A stretch of 64,000 nucleotides of DNA from the NCBI GenBank assembly GCA_008828725.1, contig MEHQ01001158.1, positions 531,054 through 595,053 on the forward strand, read 5' to 3'. This DNA is from Saccharina japonica (Eukaryota; Sar; Phaeophyceae; Laminariales; Laminariaceae). Every line of letters begins with the position of its first letter. The stretch's first letter is position 1. The position numbers and the translations under genes were made by a program. The notes below the pieces were generated by a model. The model saw only the letters and a program-made list of their open reading frames with translations, had not been told where the DNA came from and made no database searches. Positions 12,276-25,400 of the stretch are shown here, in pieces.

Positions 12276-12562
12276 TGGTACCCAAGTTCGAATCCCACCG
12301 TGGTGAGATTATTACTTTATTTATTTGAAAAAATAAAAAGGAACCAATTGCTGAGAGCGCCTCCGTGGCGTGGGTAGGCGGAATCCGACGCAAGTCGACG
12401 AGGGAAGAGAGTGCTGAAATCTTCTCGCGATAAAAATGCAAGGCAAGTACCGGAGTGGGGAGGGGAGAGAAAAGCCTACTTAGTGACCCCGGATCTGAGT
12501 TACGACTATTAATAAAGAGGGAGAGAGAAAAGAAGGGCGAAGATAATAAATGGGATGGACAA
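12243..12562 (+). mobile_element. tRNA-headed SINE, best-preserved head
   Basis: TAGTGGTCAGC (A-box-like) and CCAAGTTCGAATCCCACC (B-box) are correctly spaced for polymerase III. The body matches the family and ends in AAGATAATAAATGGGATGG. It contains TATTAATA at 12507. Confidence 0.72.
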
Positions 12563-13120
12563 AAACAAAAACAAAAAACTTCGATCGCGCGTACTTACGG
12601 TCTCATGCAGGATGTAAATAAAGCACATACGTACGTGCCGGTATACAGCAGTAGTGTAAAAAAAGCTGGCCGTATAGACTACTCGGTAGGTTTTCAACAA
12701 CACATAAATCCGGGCGTATCTGCGTATATATGGTGCGTATCAACGTATTGTTATCTACGCCTGCTGCTGAGCGTGAGATACGTATATCACAGTATTTAGG
12801 TATGATACGTATAATATTATAGCAGGGGGTATTATACCTAAAATAGTAACACAAAACTACGACCACCCCGCGACAAGCCCGTTGAAATGGTCGTATTATC
12901 GTGTTGTGCCTCATCCCGCCTTAAGACCATGTTGGTCTTAGTCTGGGATACTATAAAAAACGGTCTTAAAACGGGGTCAAATGCAGTGCGCGCGACTGCT
13001 CCTTACACCAATTATTATGCAGTTTCATCAGTGGATAAAAAGGGCGATTTCGCGATTACCAAATCGAGACAAAATCAAGCTTTCTTGTGCAGTCGAAAAA
13101 GACCTACGTACTCGATCCCC

Positions 13121-13215
13121 ACTTTTTCGATCGTGCAAATCGATCCGCGCATCCCGGCGAAGAAGTCGAGCGTTTTCGACGGGATGCGCGGATCTATTTG
13201 CACGATCAAAAAAGT
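13121..13215. repeat. 95-bp hairpin
   Basis: Inverted arms of about 35 bp (GATCGTGCAAATCGATCCGC on the left and its near complement on the right). It could be a small MITE; no clear target duplication. Confidence 0.5.
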
Positions 13216-13450
13216 TTTTTTTAACCCCGCGGCATCTATTTATTACCACCCCACGAAACACACGATCACACCACACAGTAGCCTACAACAGCTCCGATGT
13301 TTTCTTGACTGCTACTGCTGCTGCTGCTCTCACAGCGAGTCAGCGCATATACGTAGCACATCATAATGAATTGTCTCCGTCGGATAGCAGCGCGTGCTGT
13401 CAGCCGATGGCAACATCGCGTGTATCCTACCCTCCGGCAGAATAGCTTGA

Positions 13451-13687
13451 TCCTTTCGAGACCGACATTGCGACCGAAAAAATCATAACTTTACTGTAGC
13501 CCACCAACCGTCCACGACTATTAAACGTGCGAGCACCCTACCCCCTCGGATCAAACGCCTCCAGAAAGAGCACAAAAAACAAAAACTCGACCCGAACGAC
13601 GATAGGAAAGGTATTCCAGGCACATCACGTCGAAGGAATACTGGATCGGAAAGCGAAAATTTCGATCCTTCCAATCCGACTGCATAA
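13451..13687 (+). CDS. Lysine-rich open frame, possible exon or coding remnant
   Basis: A 79-codon frame after an in-frame TGA, with no ATG. The peptide is strongly charged (RLQKEHKKQKLDPNDDRKG, then SRRRNTGSESENFDPS), more protein-like than the AT-rich surroundings. The next 300 bp carry another possible frame in a different phase (GPTKIGVDGRTPTKI, about 13.93-14.00 kb), so this may be one decayed coding region. No family is recognised. Confidence 0.28.
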   Translation, partial: SFRDRHCDRKNHNFTVAHQPSTTIKRASTLPPRIKRLQKEHKKQKLDPNDDRKGIPGTSRRRNTGSESENFDPSNPTA

Positions 13688-14334
13688 TAATTGGCCTAAC
13701 TGTTACTGTCAGGTCCCCTGGGCCAACATACCACACGTATATGTGGAAACTCCTTTGGTTATACGTCACTAAACCTCAAGGCGTCCGTCCTCTCTCTTGG
13801 TCTCCCTCGTCTCCTTGTCCGAGCTACACCGCTTGTCCATCCTTTTGCTGTTTACACGAGTTGCTCTTGGCGCGTATCGCCGAAGGCCGTGGTGCTCGTA
13901 ACACCCGCGCAGCATATAGAAGCTTAGGCCCTACTAAGATTGGCGTCGACGGCAGGACCCCTACTAAGATAACTACTATTATAGACGACCTAATAGCTTA
14001 TTAGACTCGAACGTCCGCTGAGGGCGGTCCCCACGCCCCCGAGAGGCACACAGCGTAAATGTGAAAGCGATTCAGGAATTTTGTCTAGGTGTTGAGGCGG
14101 TATTTTCCGGATGCAAATCCGGGTTTGGGGGACAGGGGGCAAACCGGTCTTACCCAGGTTTTCTTAGTGACGGGCCGATTTACCGAGCCATATCTCCCGA
14201 AAGTCTTAAAACCGGATCATGTTAAAGTGGGCACCTACCCCACTGCAGTCCATATATACCAGGTATCGTTATAAGAGCACAACATGTGCCAGGTACAATA
14301 TACTGTACCGTATATACATTATACATGCCCATCC

Positions 14335-14535
14335 CATTTATTAGCTTTGATCTTTGCAAGACATTAGCCAGCTGCCTCCCTTGCGAAACTCAAACCCAGG
14401 GTCACATATCATAGCAGCCCCCCCCCTCCCCTCTACGATACTAGTAGGGTGCGTGCCTTTAGTTTTATCGCGACAAGAGTTCGGCACTGGCAGAGTCATT
14501 CCCTCGTCGACTCGCGTCGAATTGAGCGCACACGC
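14335..14535 (-). mobile_element. SINE body, minus strand
   Basis: Read on the minus strand it has the family order GTCGACGAGGGAATG, TCGCGATAAAA and ACCCTGGGTTTGAG, then CCCATTTATT inverted at the tail. Head absent. Confidence 0.5.
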
Positions 14536-16465
14536 GCCATCATATCATGTCATGGGCGCCTTTCTGCGTCGATTTCTGCACAATAAAATTGCCATTATTG
14601 CCCTCTGGGGGGGGGGGCTCGGAGTCTCGAGATCGGCCTTCGTTATAGTAGTTGCGAGGTTTACGCAATTGAGTATCATAGACCAACGGAGACGCCTGGT
14701 TGTACACGTGAAAAGAAAACACACACACCTCGATTGTGAGATCTAATGCTTTTTCTCACAACTCGTACTTGCAAGCTCGGTGTGATACTAATAGTAATAC
14801 TATATAGTGATACTATTCATATGAATACGAGTAGTGATATATACCATCAATACGAGTAATATTTACTAAGATCGAACGTGCTCGCACGGGATGTGAAGGT
14901 TTAAAATAGACCACATTTGTGTCAGCGTGCGAGGAATTTCATCGTAAACAAATAAAAATCGAGCAATCAATCAACGGGGGTCGAAAATAGATTTTACGCA
15001 ACAACCTGGTATTCTGATAGGCACATTTAACAGCTACGAATGTAACCAGGGACGCGTGTTACCGGTCCCGGATAGCAAACGCTTCGCAGAATCCGTGCGA
15101 GGTTCTCGGAAAAATCGCCGTGCTAAAAAAAGTGGAAGGTTTGGCAACCACCTCTACATAGAAACGCCTCCACGTGTGCGCTGGAAACCCCCCTTGTTGA
15201 CGTTTTATCACAAGGGGGTGATAGCGATCGATCCCCTACCGCAATTTTTTTAGGTACGCGTAGCGTTCTTGAGCGCGGTTCTCGCAATTGCTCATTTTGC
15301 AGTACTACCGATTAGGTTCGGGAGGTTCGAACTCTTATCTCTTGCGTAACCTGGGGTAATGGGCATCCCTGACTAGAACTACCAAAATATCAAAATAGAA
15401 GCACCTACTGCTGTACGCAATATTAAACCTAGTATTAAATAGTAGAGCTATTCTTATCAATAGTAGTTGGCGCAAGCCTGTTGTACATACATCCACATGT
15501 ACGATATGATAAATCGTGAGTACTCGCTAGATCATGGCAACGAGCTGATTTGAGACAATCAACAACGACGATGACAACAACATGAACAACAGCTACACGT
15601 TCAACCCGAACACCAACACCCTCCCCGCCACCTGATCGCTCAAGGCATCAACAGATCCGCAGCCACCAACTTCAACATGGTCAGTCGCAACTTTAACGTT
15701 TCTCGCTGAGCAAGTAACACACACAACCGCGCGCACACAAGGACAACCCACACTACACCCGCCGGCCCCCAAACAACTACTAAAAAGATATTACCAGTGT
15801 CATCGTAGACCCCGTCTTTAGGGCCGCGTCAAAGCCAATTTTGGCCGTACCATACCAATGTTAGTGTGCGGGGCGGTCAGAGGCGGTCAGTCAAAAAATT
15901 ACGCAAAAAAAACGTCGTCTCCTTCTACGCATAGTAAATAGGACCACATATTGTGAGAAAAAATAGGTAACTATAGTTTTTTGTGTGTGTTGAAAGCCCC
16001 CATTTAATATGGTCCTCCGTAAAAGGTTTGGTCCTAATCTATTACTTTTGGCGTAGGGGGCGGTCAGTCGAAGGGTCAAACAGCGGTCTCCTATACTATT
16101 AATAGGTTTAGTGCAGGGACCAGGCAAGGGGGGGGGTTCAGAGGAGTGGTCAGGCAGGGAGTCATACTCCCAGTCTGCTACAATATTTTAATACTTCAGG
16201 GAGTGCACCATCAACCACAGCAGTACTCTGTAAGCCATTGCTTATTACTATTCATACGAAGAAAAGGAATTCGTTTGCGTACAACAACCGTCCAAATTTG
16301 TAAACCACTCAAAAACCGACACACTCGCGACCGAAAGTATCACACCAAGGTTGTAAAAATGAGCCTTGAAGAAAAATACAAAAAATTGATTTTGTCACAG
16401 CTGTGTTATTTTTGTTTGTTTTTTCCAAACATTAATATTTGCTACGAACGTAAAGTAAAGCTCAC

Positions 16466-16714
16466 CTCCTTCTCAGAGGAGGGGGCGGTCGATGCAACGC
16501 CTCCATAGCCTGCGCTTGAACTTCGGCGGACCTCGTCGCTGCCAGCCCTCGCCGCCCCCCGCTCCCCGAAGCTGGGCCATCGCGGAGAGTGGAAGGAGGC
16601 GCTTCCGTTGTCAGGCTGGTGGCGCGGCGATGCCGAGCAGAGGGCGGTGTCTGAAATGCTGATCCTTGAGGACAGGAGCACCTGCTTCCGGTTTGTCGCC
16701 TCGGGGAGTGATAC
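16466..16714 (-). CDS. Orphan exon, disordered serine-rich protein
   Basis: An 83-codon, phase 0-0 frame with a good acceptor (CTCGCCGCAG) and a good donor (GAG then GTGAGC). The peptide is rich in Ser, Arg and Ala (VSLPEATNRKQVLLSSRIS at its start, SSSAGYGGVASTAPSSEKE at its end), typical of disordered linkers in large proteins. It is GC-rich in AT-richer surroundings. A 500-bp minisatellite begins about 20 bp upstream of its acceptor. The partner exons are not identified; the exon at 4831-5061 on the same strand, also phase 0-0, could belong to the same gene. Confidence 0.45.
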
Positions 16715-16737
16715 CTGCGGCGAGGGGTGGGAGGCAA

Positions 16738-17250
16738 TATTTGTAACGGTCGGGAAGAGGTAAATAGAGGCGTTATTTGAAACGGTCGGAAATAGGGAAA
16801 TAAATGCGTTACTTGGAACGGTCGGGAAAAGGGAAGGGTGGAGGCGTTATTTGTAACGGTCGGGAAGAGGGAAATGGAGGCGTTAATTGAAAGGGTGGGA
16901 AGAGAAGGGTGGCGGCGTTAATTGAATCGGTCGGGAAGAGGGAAGGGTGGAGGTGTTTTTTGTAACGGTCGGGAGGAGGGAAATGGAGGCGTTATTGGGA
17001 ACGGACGGGAAAAAAAGGGTGGAGACGTTAATTGAAACGGTCGGAAAGAGGGAAGGGTGGAGGCGGCGGTCTTTGTAACGTCGGAATACGGAACGGTGGA
17101 GGCGGTATTTGTAACGGTCGGGAAGGGGGAAGGGTGGAGGCGTTGTAAGTAACGGTCGGGAAAAGGGAACGGTGGAGGCAGTATCTGTAACGGTCGGGAA
17201 GAGGGAACGGTGGAGGCGTCATTTGCAACGGTCGGGAAGAGGGAGAAGGG
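16738..17250. repeat. 33-40 bp minisatellite
   Basis: About 13 units of the kind GTAACGGTCGGGAAGAGGG followed by AA.GGTGGAGGCGTTATTT. It begins just upstream of the acceptor of the orphan exon 16466-16714. Confidence 0.85.
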
Positions 17251-20200
17251 GGAGGAGGGGAAAAGAAAGAAAGAGCATGATACCGGCAGGTTAGTAGTGT
17301 AGGAGACACCTGGTAGTCTGCAACCACGCGACCACACTTCGGGGTAAAATCATTACAATAAAAAAGGACTTGGAAACAATTACTAGGAATAGGACTTATG
17401 GTATTCATACAGTATTAATAGTGAGACTACGTATCATATCATAGTGTGATTGTTTTTATAGGAATAGATATTTATGTGATATGATATTTTTTTAGAAGGT
17501 CGTACTGGTACTACAGCAGTAGTAATACCGGTACGAAGTACGAGCGTATGCGTTTGTTTTCACAACACATCTACGGTAAAAGGTATCCCACACTAATTGC
17601 AAGCTGTTTGTCCCCGAAAACGATACCGTAAGAAAACGAGTTGAGGGCCAACATCCAACCGATATATACTCCCAGATTGACGAAGAAAGCAGATCAAGGC
17701 GAAAAAGGCGTTCGAAATTCGAAACTTCGAAACTTTGAAACTTTGGACGAAAAGTCAGACCCTAAAAAAAACGAAACTAAAAGTGGGAGAGCGAAAGAAG
17801 AAAAAGGGAGCGCCCGCTTCTTAACCCCTTAAGAACTGATCCCACGTATTCGGGGACAAACTACTTGGAATTAGTGTTGGGATAAGTTTTTCAGTTCTGA
17901 TTGGGTTAAGCTGTTTATTATATGGCATATAGGTACCCCTTTTACATATGTTTCGTCTCGCCTTCTGGCGTTACCGATATATATGGGGACCACGGAACAC
18001 GGAACCCGGGGCACAAACAGAAAAAAGCACGAGTATTGTATGTATCATATCTTACGTATTTACGTGCGATGTGTATATACTCGTGTACTCGTATCATACA
18101 TACTCGAATCGTGATTTGAATTCGGCATTCGTTCGTACGTATGGAGCTGCGCCAGTGCTGCGGAATTGCTACGCGGTTGATTTATATGAGCCTGGCCATG
18201 GCCATACGCTGTTGTGTGTTGTGGTGTTGTGCTGTGGCCTATGGGCTGCATTCAGGATTACGGCGGTGCAGGGTGCAGGCGTGCATGCTCATCGGGGATC
18301 TCCAAACGAGGAAGTAAGTGTCGTTTCATTTTATTGTTATCGTATCGTATATCGCATCGTATCGTCATGTATACTGCTGCTGCTGTGTCGTATCATACTT
18401 ATCATACATATTTGCAGCAAGAATTGGTATATACTGCTGCTGTGCGTGGTGCAGCAGTGCCGAGGGCACAGAGTACCACAGAGTACCACAGAGTAGCACA
18501 GGGTACCGAGGGCACAGCAGCAGTAGCTTGCACAGCAGCGGTACAGCAGCAATACCACGGCAAGCAGTATCACAAGGGGGGAAATTTTCGAGCCGATTTT
18601 GGTTGTCGATCTCACATTACGTACAGCAGGATGATATTAATAGCTCATTTGCCATAATCTAGCCCAAACAAACAGGAACACCACCGCCGCCGTGGACCCT
18701 GGAGCCCTACTTGTAGGAGGCCCCATGAGAGGCCACGTTCAATATGAACAGGATAAAAACTGTAAATATCTTTTATGAACCGTATGATACGAATACACGA
18801 ATACGCTACATGTGCAATACCATTACTCCATTATGTACAGCCGGCAGGGAGATTGAGACTTGAGACAGCAGCGAGACGGAACAGAATAAGTATCGTACGG
18901 GTTGGACCTATGTGTGTGAATGTGCTCTTCGCATTAACCCTCTAGCCTACGTATCAAGTCTAATTTCGAGTAATTTGTCCCCAAAACGAGGTTAAACCAT
19001 TATTTCTATATAGTCATCGACATCCAGCACACCCAGTGTCCTTGGGGATTCTTCATCCTATTAATAGAGAGATACAACCTCTGTGGTCGCAAAACCACGA
19101 CACATATACGGGAGGTACTACGTTGTAATGCAGTAAGGAGAGTGGAAAATGCAATGCGGAGACAAACGAACTATGATGGCTGGTGTGCCTCGAGTCTCGA
19201 CGTCTCGACTCTCGACACACCTCTCTTCGGAAAATAATTACGTACATAGCCCTACGATATTACACGTATGAATACGAGCCTACCAACAGCAGTATTCATA
19301 CATACGAGCACAAGGGCACCAGCTTATCGTATTGTGTTGACAGTAAAAAGTACAAACATGGAAAGTACCAGGTACCAGGGCTTTAGGGTCCTCTCTGTTC
19401 CAGCAACACAACACACACACGCTTGGGGCGACAAACTGTATGTTAAGTACGAGTGAAATAGGATCAACAAGGACGCATACTCGTATTAATAGTATGAGAG
19501 AAGGAAGGAGGGGGGGGGGGAGGGACGGGGGCTATATCCTGCTCTGGAAGAAGAAAATCAATGAAAAATAATGGTTAAATATTTTCCGATAAATGTTTCT
19601 CGAAGATGCGTGCTTGTCGTGTTTGTTTGCTTGGATGCTTGTCTACCGCGGGAGTTGGACAAGCAGAAAACATGAGTGCAATCCCTCTGATAAAACTGCG
19701 AGTGCGAGTATGGACCTTGCTACGTACCTCCTTTGCCTCTCTCCCCTCTTCCCGTATCAATCTCATGGTACCATGATATGATATGTCCGAGTACGGAATT
19801 TCGTATACATCAGCAGCACGTAGATTTTCGCGAAAAAACATAACAAAATCAACACAAAAACACACGCCACATTTTTGGTACGTTGAAAGCCGAAGCCGAA
19901 AGGCATGGCATCACCAACGGGTCCGTCCCTCATGAACTAAAAACTAAGACTGCTTGCTGTCCAGACAACCCACGCAGCTGCTACCCTGCGTTGGCAGTGG
20001 AACAAACACGCATGCATGAACAAACGAACCAGCCGGCCGGGTGAGGCCGAAGCTCAAAGGCAGCTCACTCACTCCCTCGTTGCTGGAAATCTGCGAGTAC
20101 CTCCTCTGTCTGCTGAGGTTCGACCTACATACATAGAACGACATAATACTTGATCCTGGTATGGGACCACCCTGTACTCGTACGGGTATTTCGGTATTTC

Positions 20201-20541
20201 ACGTATATTCCGGTAGCTCTCTATTTTGAGAATGGACAAGCAACAAGCTTCACTCCTAATCACAAGGTGTGTGACCCCTGGGCGTGTCTAAGGGACAGGG
20301 AAATAAAAAACAGACGAACTGGGACAGGGGGGGGCGTGAAGATAAGGAGAGCGAGGCCACCTCGACCCACAAGAGGCGTAGCCATGGCCCCCCGAGCTCC
20401 GTATATGCCGGGGTCGACTGTCGGCACGCCTGCAACTCGCTACTATTTTACTACTCACCCTATCATCGTACGTGTAGACAGCAGGCGGAAACCAAAACGC
20501 AGCATCAACCACGACAGGCACCTAAAAGTAGGACAACTTAC
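16739..20541. other. Region without recognised gene
   Basis: After the minisatellite there is a piggyBac-like TTCGGGGACAAACTACTTGG piece (17.85 kb), CAG/CTG and CGTATCAT-type simple sequence (18.2-18.6 kb) and AT-rich filler. A short Lys-rich frame at 17641-17832 has no splice signals. Confidence 0.5.
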
Positions 20542-20579
20542 CCCGACGAGACTCCTTGCCTCTGGGTGTTTTGAGGCAG

Positions 20580-21697
20580 GGGAGCAGAAGGAGGTGGGCT
20601 CGACAGCGCTGCAGGCTGCTGGGGGGCGCTGTGCGAGCGGCGGTGTGCGCTCCGCTCCATTGCTAACCGACCCGGCGCGTCTGTCAGTTGCATCCAAGCT
20701 ACCGCCGGTGAGTGGGCGAAGCGATCATCCCTCCTTTCCATCGGCCCTCCTCGCTGGCCGGGCTATGTTTCGTGTTTTTCCTACGACAAGCTGCTGGGTC
20801 CGTCACCGAGCTTTTCCAGACTCTCAGGCAGTCCGACGTCGGTCATTCACCCCAGCGGCATTTCACTTCCTACTCTCAGTCCCACCCGAAGAAGGCACGG
20901 CCGTTCCGCTTGCCTTCTGCCCTGCCATCTCCTCCTTTCGCCTTCTCTGGTGATTTCTTATTGGCTAAATTATTCCGATCGGAAGAACCCCTATCCCCTA
21001 CCCCGTGTCATATTCAACATCATACACGATGAACTCCCGATGAACCAACATGATCTCAGGACATGGTACGTAGAAAGGCTATACAGGAGACAAGGCTAGC
21101 CTCTCGACAGCAGTTTCTTTGTCGGTTATGGTGGCCGTTGCGTTCGCTACCGCAAGTGCTCTGCTGGCGAGTGCTGAGTATGTGTGTCCAGTCGCAGGTC
21201 AGACCCTCCTTGATGCGGTTTACATTAGGCATATATCTGTCCGTGTAGTGTACGAGACACTGAGGTACCAGGTACCGGTATCACATCGACCTGGTATGAT
21301 ACAGCAGGCACAACTACGGCAGCAGAGCTTGGGCGTACATGCACACCTCGTAGTTTAGGTCAATAACCACCATGTATCTTCGACGAAGGAAGAGATATGT
21401 TTCTTGTTAATATACCTCAAACATCTCTCGGCAAAAGCAGTGCGCGGTCGTGAGGCGTCGTTTGTACGTACCATATACCATTGCTTCGCAACTTGCGAGA
21501 ACGACGCAAATCGGTACAACAGCAGCACCAATACTGCTGCAGGTATATGCGTACATAGCTGCTGCTGCTGCTGCTGCTGCTGCTTCCGACCCCGCTACTG
21601 CTGCTGCTGTGCGTGGCAGCTCATTTCGCCGGCGGCTGTGGCGGGCTGCAAGTTCCTCCACAAGTTTCTCCACCACCACTTCGTGCGTACACCATGA
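20580..21697 (+). CDS. Possible four-exon gene for a small one-helix membrane protein
   Basis: Unrecognised. Exons proposed from splice signals: 20580-20707 (donor GTGAGT), 20820-20949 (acceptor TTTTCCAG), 21111-21181, 21620-21697 (acceptor after a CTG-rich tract, stop TGA). Phases fit at each junction. The product would have a Ser/Ala/Arg-rich, targeting-like N-terminal part, one hydrophobic helix (SVMVAVAFATASALLASAE) and a short basic, His-rich tail (FLHKFLHHHFVRTP). The first exon has an acceptor but no start codon, so an upstream exon is missing. If exon 3 instead uses the donor at 21198, the last exon is read in another frame. The opposite strand also has an ATG (20741) and a very good donor (GTAAGT at 20541), encoding a Ser/Pro-rich first exon 20542-20741; both cannot be fully right unless the transcripts overlap. 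Confidence 0.38.
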
Positions 21698-22032
21698 TAC
21701 AGCAGCACCGCCACCAGCAGCAGTATGATATCCCGAGGGGAAGATTAAGATTTCCCGGTAGTGGTCAGGCCAGCAGTCAGCAGCAGCAGCAGCAGGCAGG
21801 CAGGGTATACTCGTACACGAGTTCTGTACTACACCCTTATGCGTAGTGCTGCCGTACTGCACTGAAACCTAATTATGAGTTCAATTCCAATTGGTTTGCC
21901 CCTACTCTTACAACGGCAGCGCAGTCCTAAAGGTGCCGAAAGGGATCGAGTACGGTGCAGGATGATTCATCGTATAAATGTGCACATACAAAGTCACCCA
22001 TCGACCGGGGCTACCTCGTACTATTAATAGTG

Positions 22033-22130
22033 CGGGGGACCATTGTAAATAGGACCTACGGTAAATACAAAAACCTATATATTTTCCATCTTTTGCTAAC
22101 AATATTTGGTCCTATTTACTATGGTCCCCC
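22033..22130. mobile_element. GGGGGACC-type MITE, near-complete copy
   Basis: Ends GGGGGACCAT.GTAAATAGGAC and the complement, with an AT-rich middle (ACAAAAACCTATATATTT, then GCTAACAATATTTGG). Other copies or parts: 23880-23911 with 24385-24450, 28216-28305, 29845-29893, 32585-32655, 37850-37990, 38690-38870, 41286-41385, 43973-44075, 46907-46930 and 55827-56135. The left neighbour here is TATTAATA. Confidence 0.7.
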
Positions 22131-22475
22131 TTAATAACCGTAATCCTAACCCTGACCCTGCTCCATTACCTATACTGCTGCTGTATCCCTAACCCTGACC
22201 CTGACCCATTTCCTGTACATACTTCATCCTACGAGAAGATGTTAATTATGTGTTGGGGTAAAAACCAGTGATAATGTATTTATACGAGTATGTACCTCGT
22301 ACGGCTGAGAACCCAACCCGACTTGTTCTCTCTCTAACACGCATCATCAGACGGGCAGGGTTCGCGCTCCTGCTCCAGCCACCGATGGAATAGTGGCCTT
22401 TTCTTCGATGGCACTAGTTCCTGTACTTCGAAAAGCAGCAGACAGGAGTACCGTCGCAGTGAAAACGGTCTGGTG

Positions 22476-25400
22476 ATGACGAGGCTCTCAAGACCTCCCA
22501 GACCTTCAGTTCGTAGCATCGGGAACATGGGCACTACTACTACTACTACTACTAGGCGTATGGGCTACGAGTATGACAGCCACGACCATAGCAGGGGTAG
22601 TGGCAGTGGTGTAGTACCAGTACGTCGGCCGACACGCCTCCGAGGCAGAGTGGACAGCGCGAAAGCGGAAGAACTGGTTGCCGGGCTGGGCTTCAACGTT
22701 GCAGGCTCCACGACTTCATCGCCATCGTCATCAACATCATCATCATCAACATCATCAACACCGGACGTTCGCAAAGGTCGGCGAAGGAGGCGTGCTGATA
22801 GTGCCGCGCCAACCCCGGCGGGGGGAGGGGACGACGATGACGACCAGGTGAGCACTTGTGACCCCGTGAGGCACGCGCCTATGGGGGATGATTTTATAAA
22901 ATGTTATTTTGTAGGGTCATACCCCATATATTGGTGCGCGCTGTAATAGTGGTGATGGTCGTGAGAGATGGTGTGATCGTGGCTGTGAGTGGTGGGTGAT
23001 GTGGTGTGATGATGCTGTACTGGATGTTTATATACCAGGTGTTCGTGTGCTTCGCGTGTAACATTCACTTTTTTTCTACCGATCGACTTCCAGCATCCAG
23101 TGTCTGTGCTGATTCCTCCTCCTACGACGTATGATATATTGATATGCAAGCTCTACTGCTATGGTACATTCCTTGTAGACGGAGTAACTTACTCGGAAAC
23201 CTCTGCCGGTTGTCCTTGCTTTCTCACGTTAACCCATCGCCAGAATCTATGTAACTACCAGGTAGATCGTTACTGTAGACAGCCTTTGGTATGTGTCATG
23301 ATGTTCCTGATGACTCCACGGCCGCAAGCACGACAGCCTCCCAATTGTAGCAGGGGGAAGCAAATGGTATAGGGTGCACCTGCCGTACAGCCGCACATCA
23401 CGACCGCCTTGATACATTGTAAATACAGCAGCAGTAGGGGTCCCTCTATAGTGGCGGTGTGCGCCAGCCAATACCGGCACTACATCTTCAACCGGCACTA
23501 CTCTGCACGCTGCGAAGCTGTTATGCTGAAGCTAGTATATAACGCAGGGCGCATTAATTGCCGGATAAGAAACCCAGCCTGATCCAGCATTCCTGTTTCT
23601 TATTGATACCTGGTAGTACATAGTACTACTACTACTACAACCACTACTAGTAGGATAGGTGTACTACTCTGTTGTACTGTACTGGACCGGTACATGATAT
23701 TAATAGTATAGCTGTCGCTAGGAACTTCCGCAATAGGATTTTTTGTAACTGTGGTCAATTTTTGTATGTTGCTTGATCTGGTGCATTTGGAGAATCGTAT
23801 ACGGTTAATGCATGAATATCGGCCGGCGGTCTCAGAATCTGCTTCAGCCAGCTCGAAAGGGGCATAGCAATATTTACCGTGGACCATAGTAAATAGGACC
23901 AATTTTTGTTAGGCCGACTCTTATGGGATCGGAATCCAAAACAGGAGTTTTCAACACCTTCGCAGGCTTTTTCTCCCGGGGACGCTAAAAAACGTCCCCT
24001 ACTGTCTCAACGGGCCATGGGTCATTTTTCGAGAGGAATCTAGTGGTATTGGCCGATTTTGCAGGCTCGAAATTCCAACGGATGGCCAACTGACCCTGTT
24101 TCGATTTTTTCACCCTGTTTCGATAAAAAAAATCGAAACAGGCCGCCTGTTTCGTACTTTTTACCCGGTTTCGATAAAAAAAATCGAAACAGGGCCAATT
24201 GGCCTGAGTTGGCCATCCATTGGAAATTCGAGCCTGCTAAATCGGCCAATATCGCTAGATCCCTCTCGAAAATTGACCCAGGGCTCGTTGAGATAATAGG
24301 GGACATTGTTTAGCGTCCCCGGGGGAAAAAGCTTGCGAAGGTGTTGAAAAAAAAAATTGGATTCCGATCCCATAAGAGTCGGCCTTAGTAAAAATACGGA
24401 AGTATATACTCGTAGGTGTTTGTATAAACCGTACCTGGTAGGTCCTATATACTTACTACCAGGTACGTATGGTCGTAGCACCTTTTTTTGGCTCGGTGAA
24501 ACGTAGAAACTCGCGATGTATGCTACGATGATAAGAGAAGCCGGTCGCCCAGATGGTCTAGTGGTTACCGTCGAATGCTACTATTCATAAAAGTTTGTTA
24601 TTGATTGCGCATCTCACCACGGTGAGATTTTGATTTTTTTCACAAAAAAATATAATTGACTGTTGGGAGCGCATAGCGTGGGTGCCGGTAGTCGACGCAA
24701 GTCGACGAGGGGGAAAAGGGGCTGAAGTCTTCTCGCGATAAGAAAGCAAGGCACGCATCATATGTACCGTAGGGGGCAGGGAGGAGGAGAGCCTGCTGTG
24801 TGAACCCGGATCTAAGTTATGACTTTTTATATCAATAGGAGAAAGATAAAAATAAGGGCGAAGATGATGAATGGGATAGAAAAAACAACGAAGTTGCATC
24901 TAATGTATTGTGAGTAGTGTTGTACATCGAACGATAATCGAGTTCGATACGATAGTGATAGCCAAAGAAATATCATGGACACGATTTGATACATCGAAGC
25001 TTTCATTCAGTGTCAGCATAAAAATATAAAACATAATGAAAAAAAACATGGGCATGTCATGAGATGAAGGGCGAAACCCGTTCGATGTTTTCTATATACC
25101 GAAAGTTATATATTTTGATATATCGAAAGTTCGATATTTTCATATATCGAAAGTTCGATATTTCGACATATCGAAACTTTCGATACGATATCCAACACTA
25201 CATACACTATAGTTGTGAACTCATCTGATGAGGAGCTCTATGCTATTTGTAAGTCATCCGAACGCTAACGTTCAGAAAGAAGACTGAAAGTGCGACCCGA
25301 GGAAAAATGCCATGGGCTTTAGGGCAATCCTCTTATCATGGTAGGTATTTATCGAAAAATAGTGAAAAACACAAATGATAATCCAGCGATAAGGCGAATG

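Noticed and set aside
10795-12300. Possible tRNA genes (B-box motifs at 10.86 and 12.28 kb)
   Set aside because: No cloverleaf can be completed and both are followed by the same SINE body.
12887-13445. Two overlapping plus-strand frames of 154-159 codons
   Set aside because: They read through a hairpin (13121-13215) and CTG repeats; composition is not coding-like.
20150-20953. 267-codon plus-strand frame as a single gene
   Set aside because: It crosses a strong donor at 20708 and an acceptor at 20819; the spliced reading changes frame and gives more protein-like sequence.
22137-22210. CCTAACCCTGACCC stretches like telomere repeats (also 33.45 and 35.8 kb)
   Set aside because: Short and degenerate; at most interstitial remnants, with no sign of a chromosome end.
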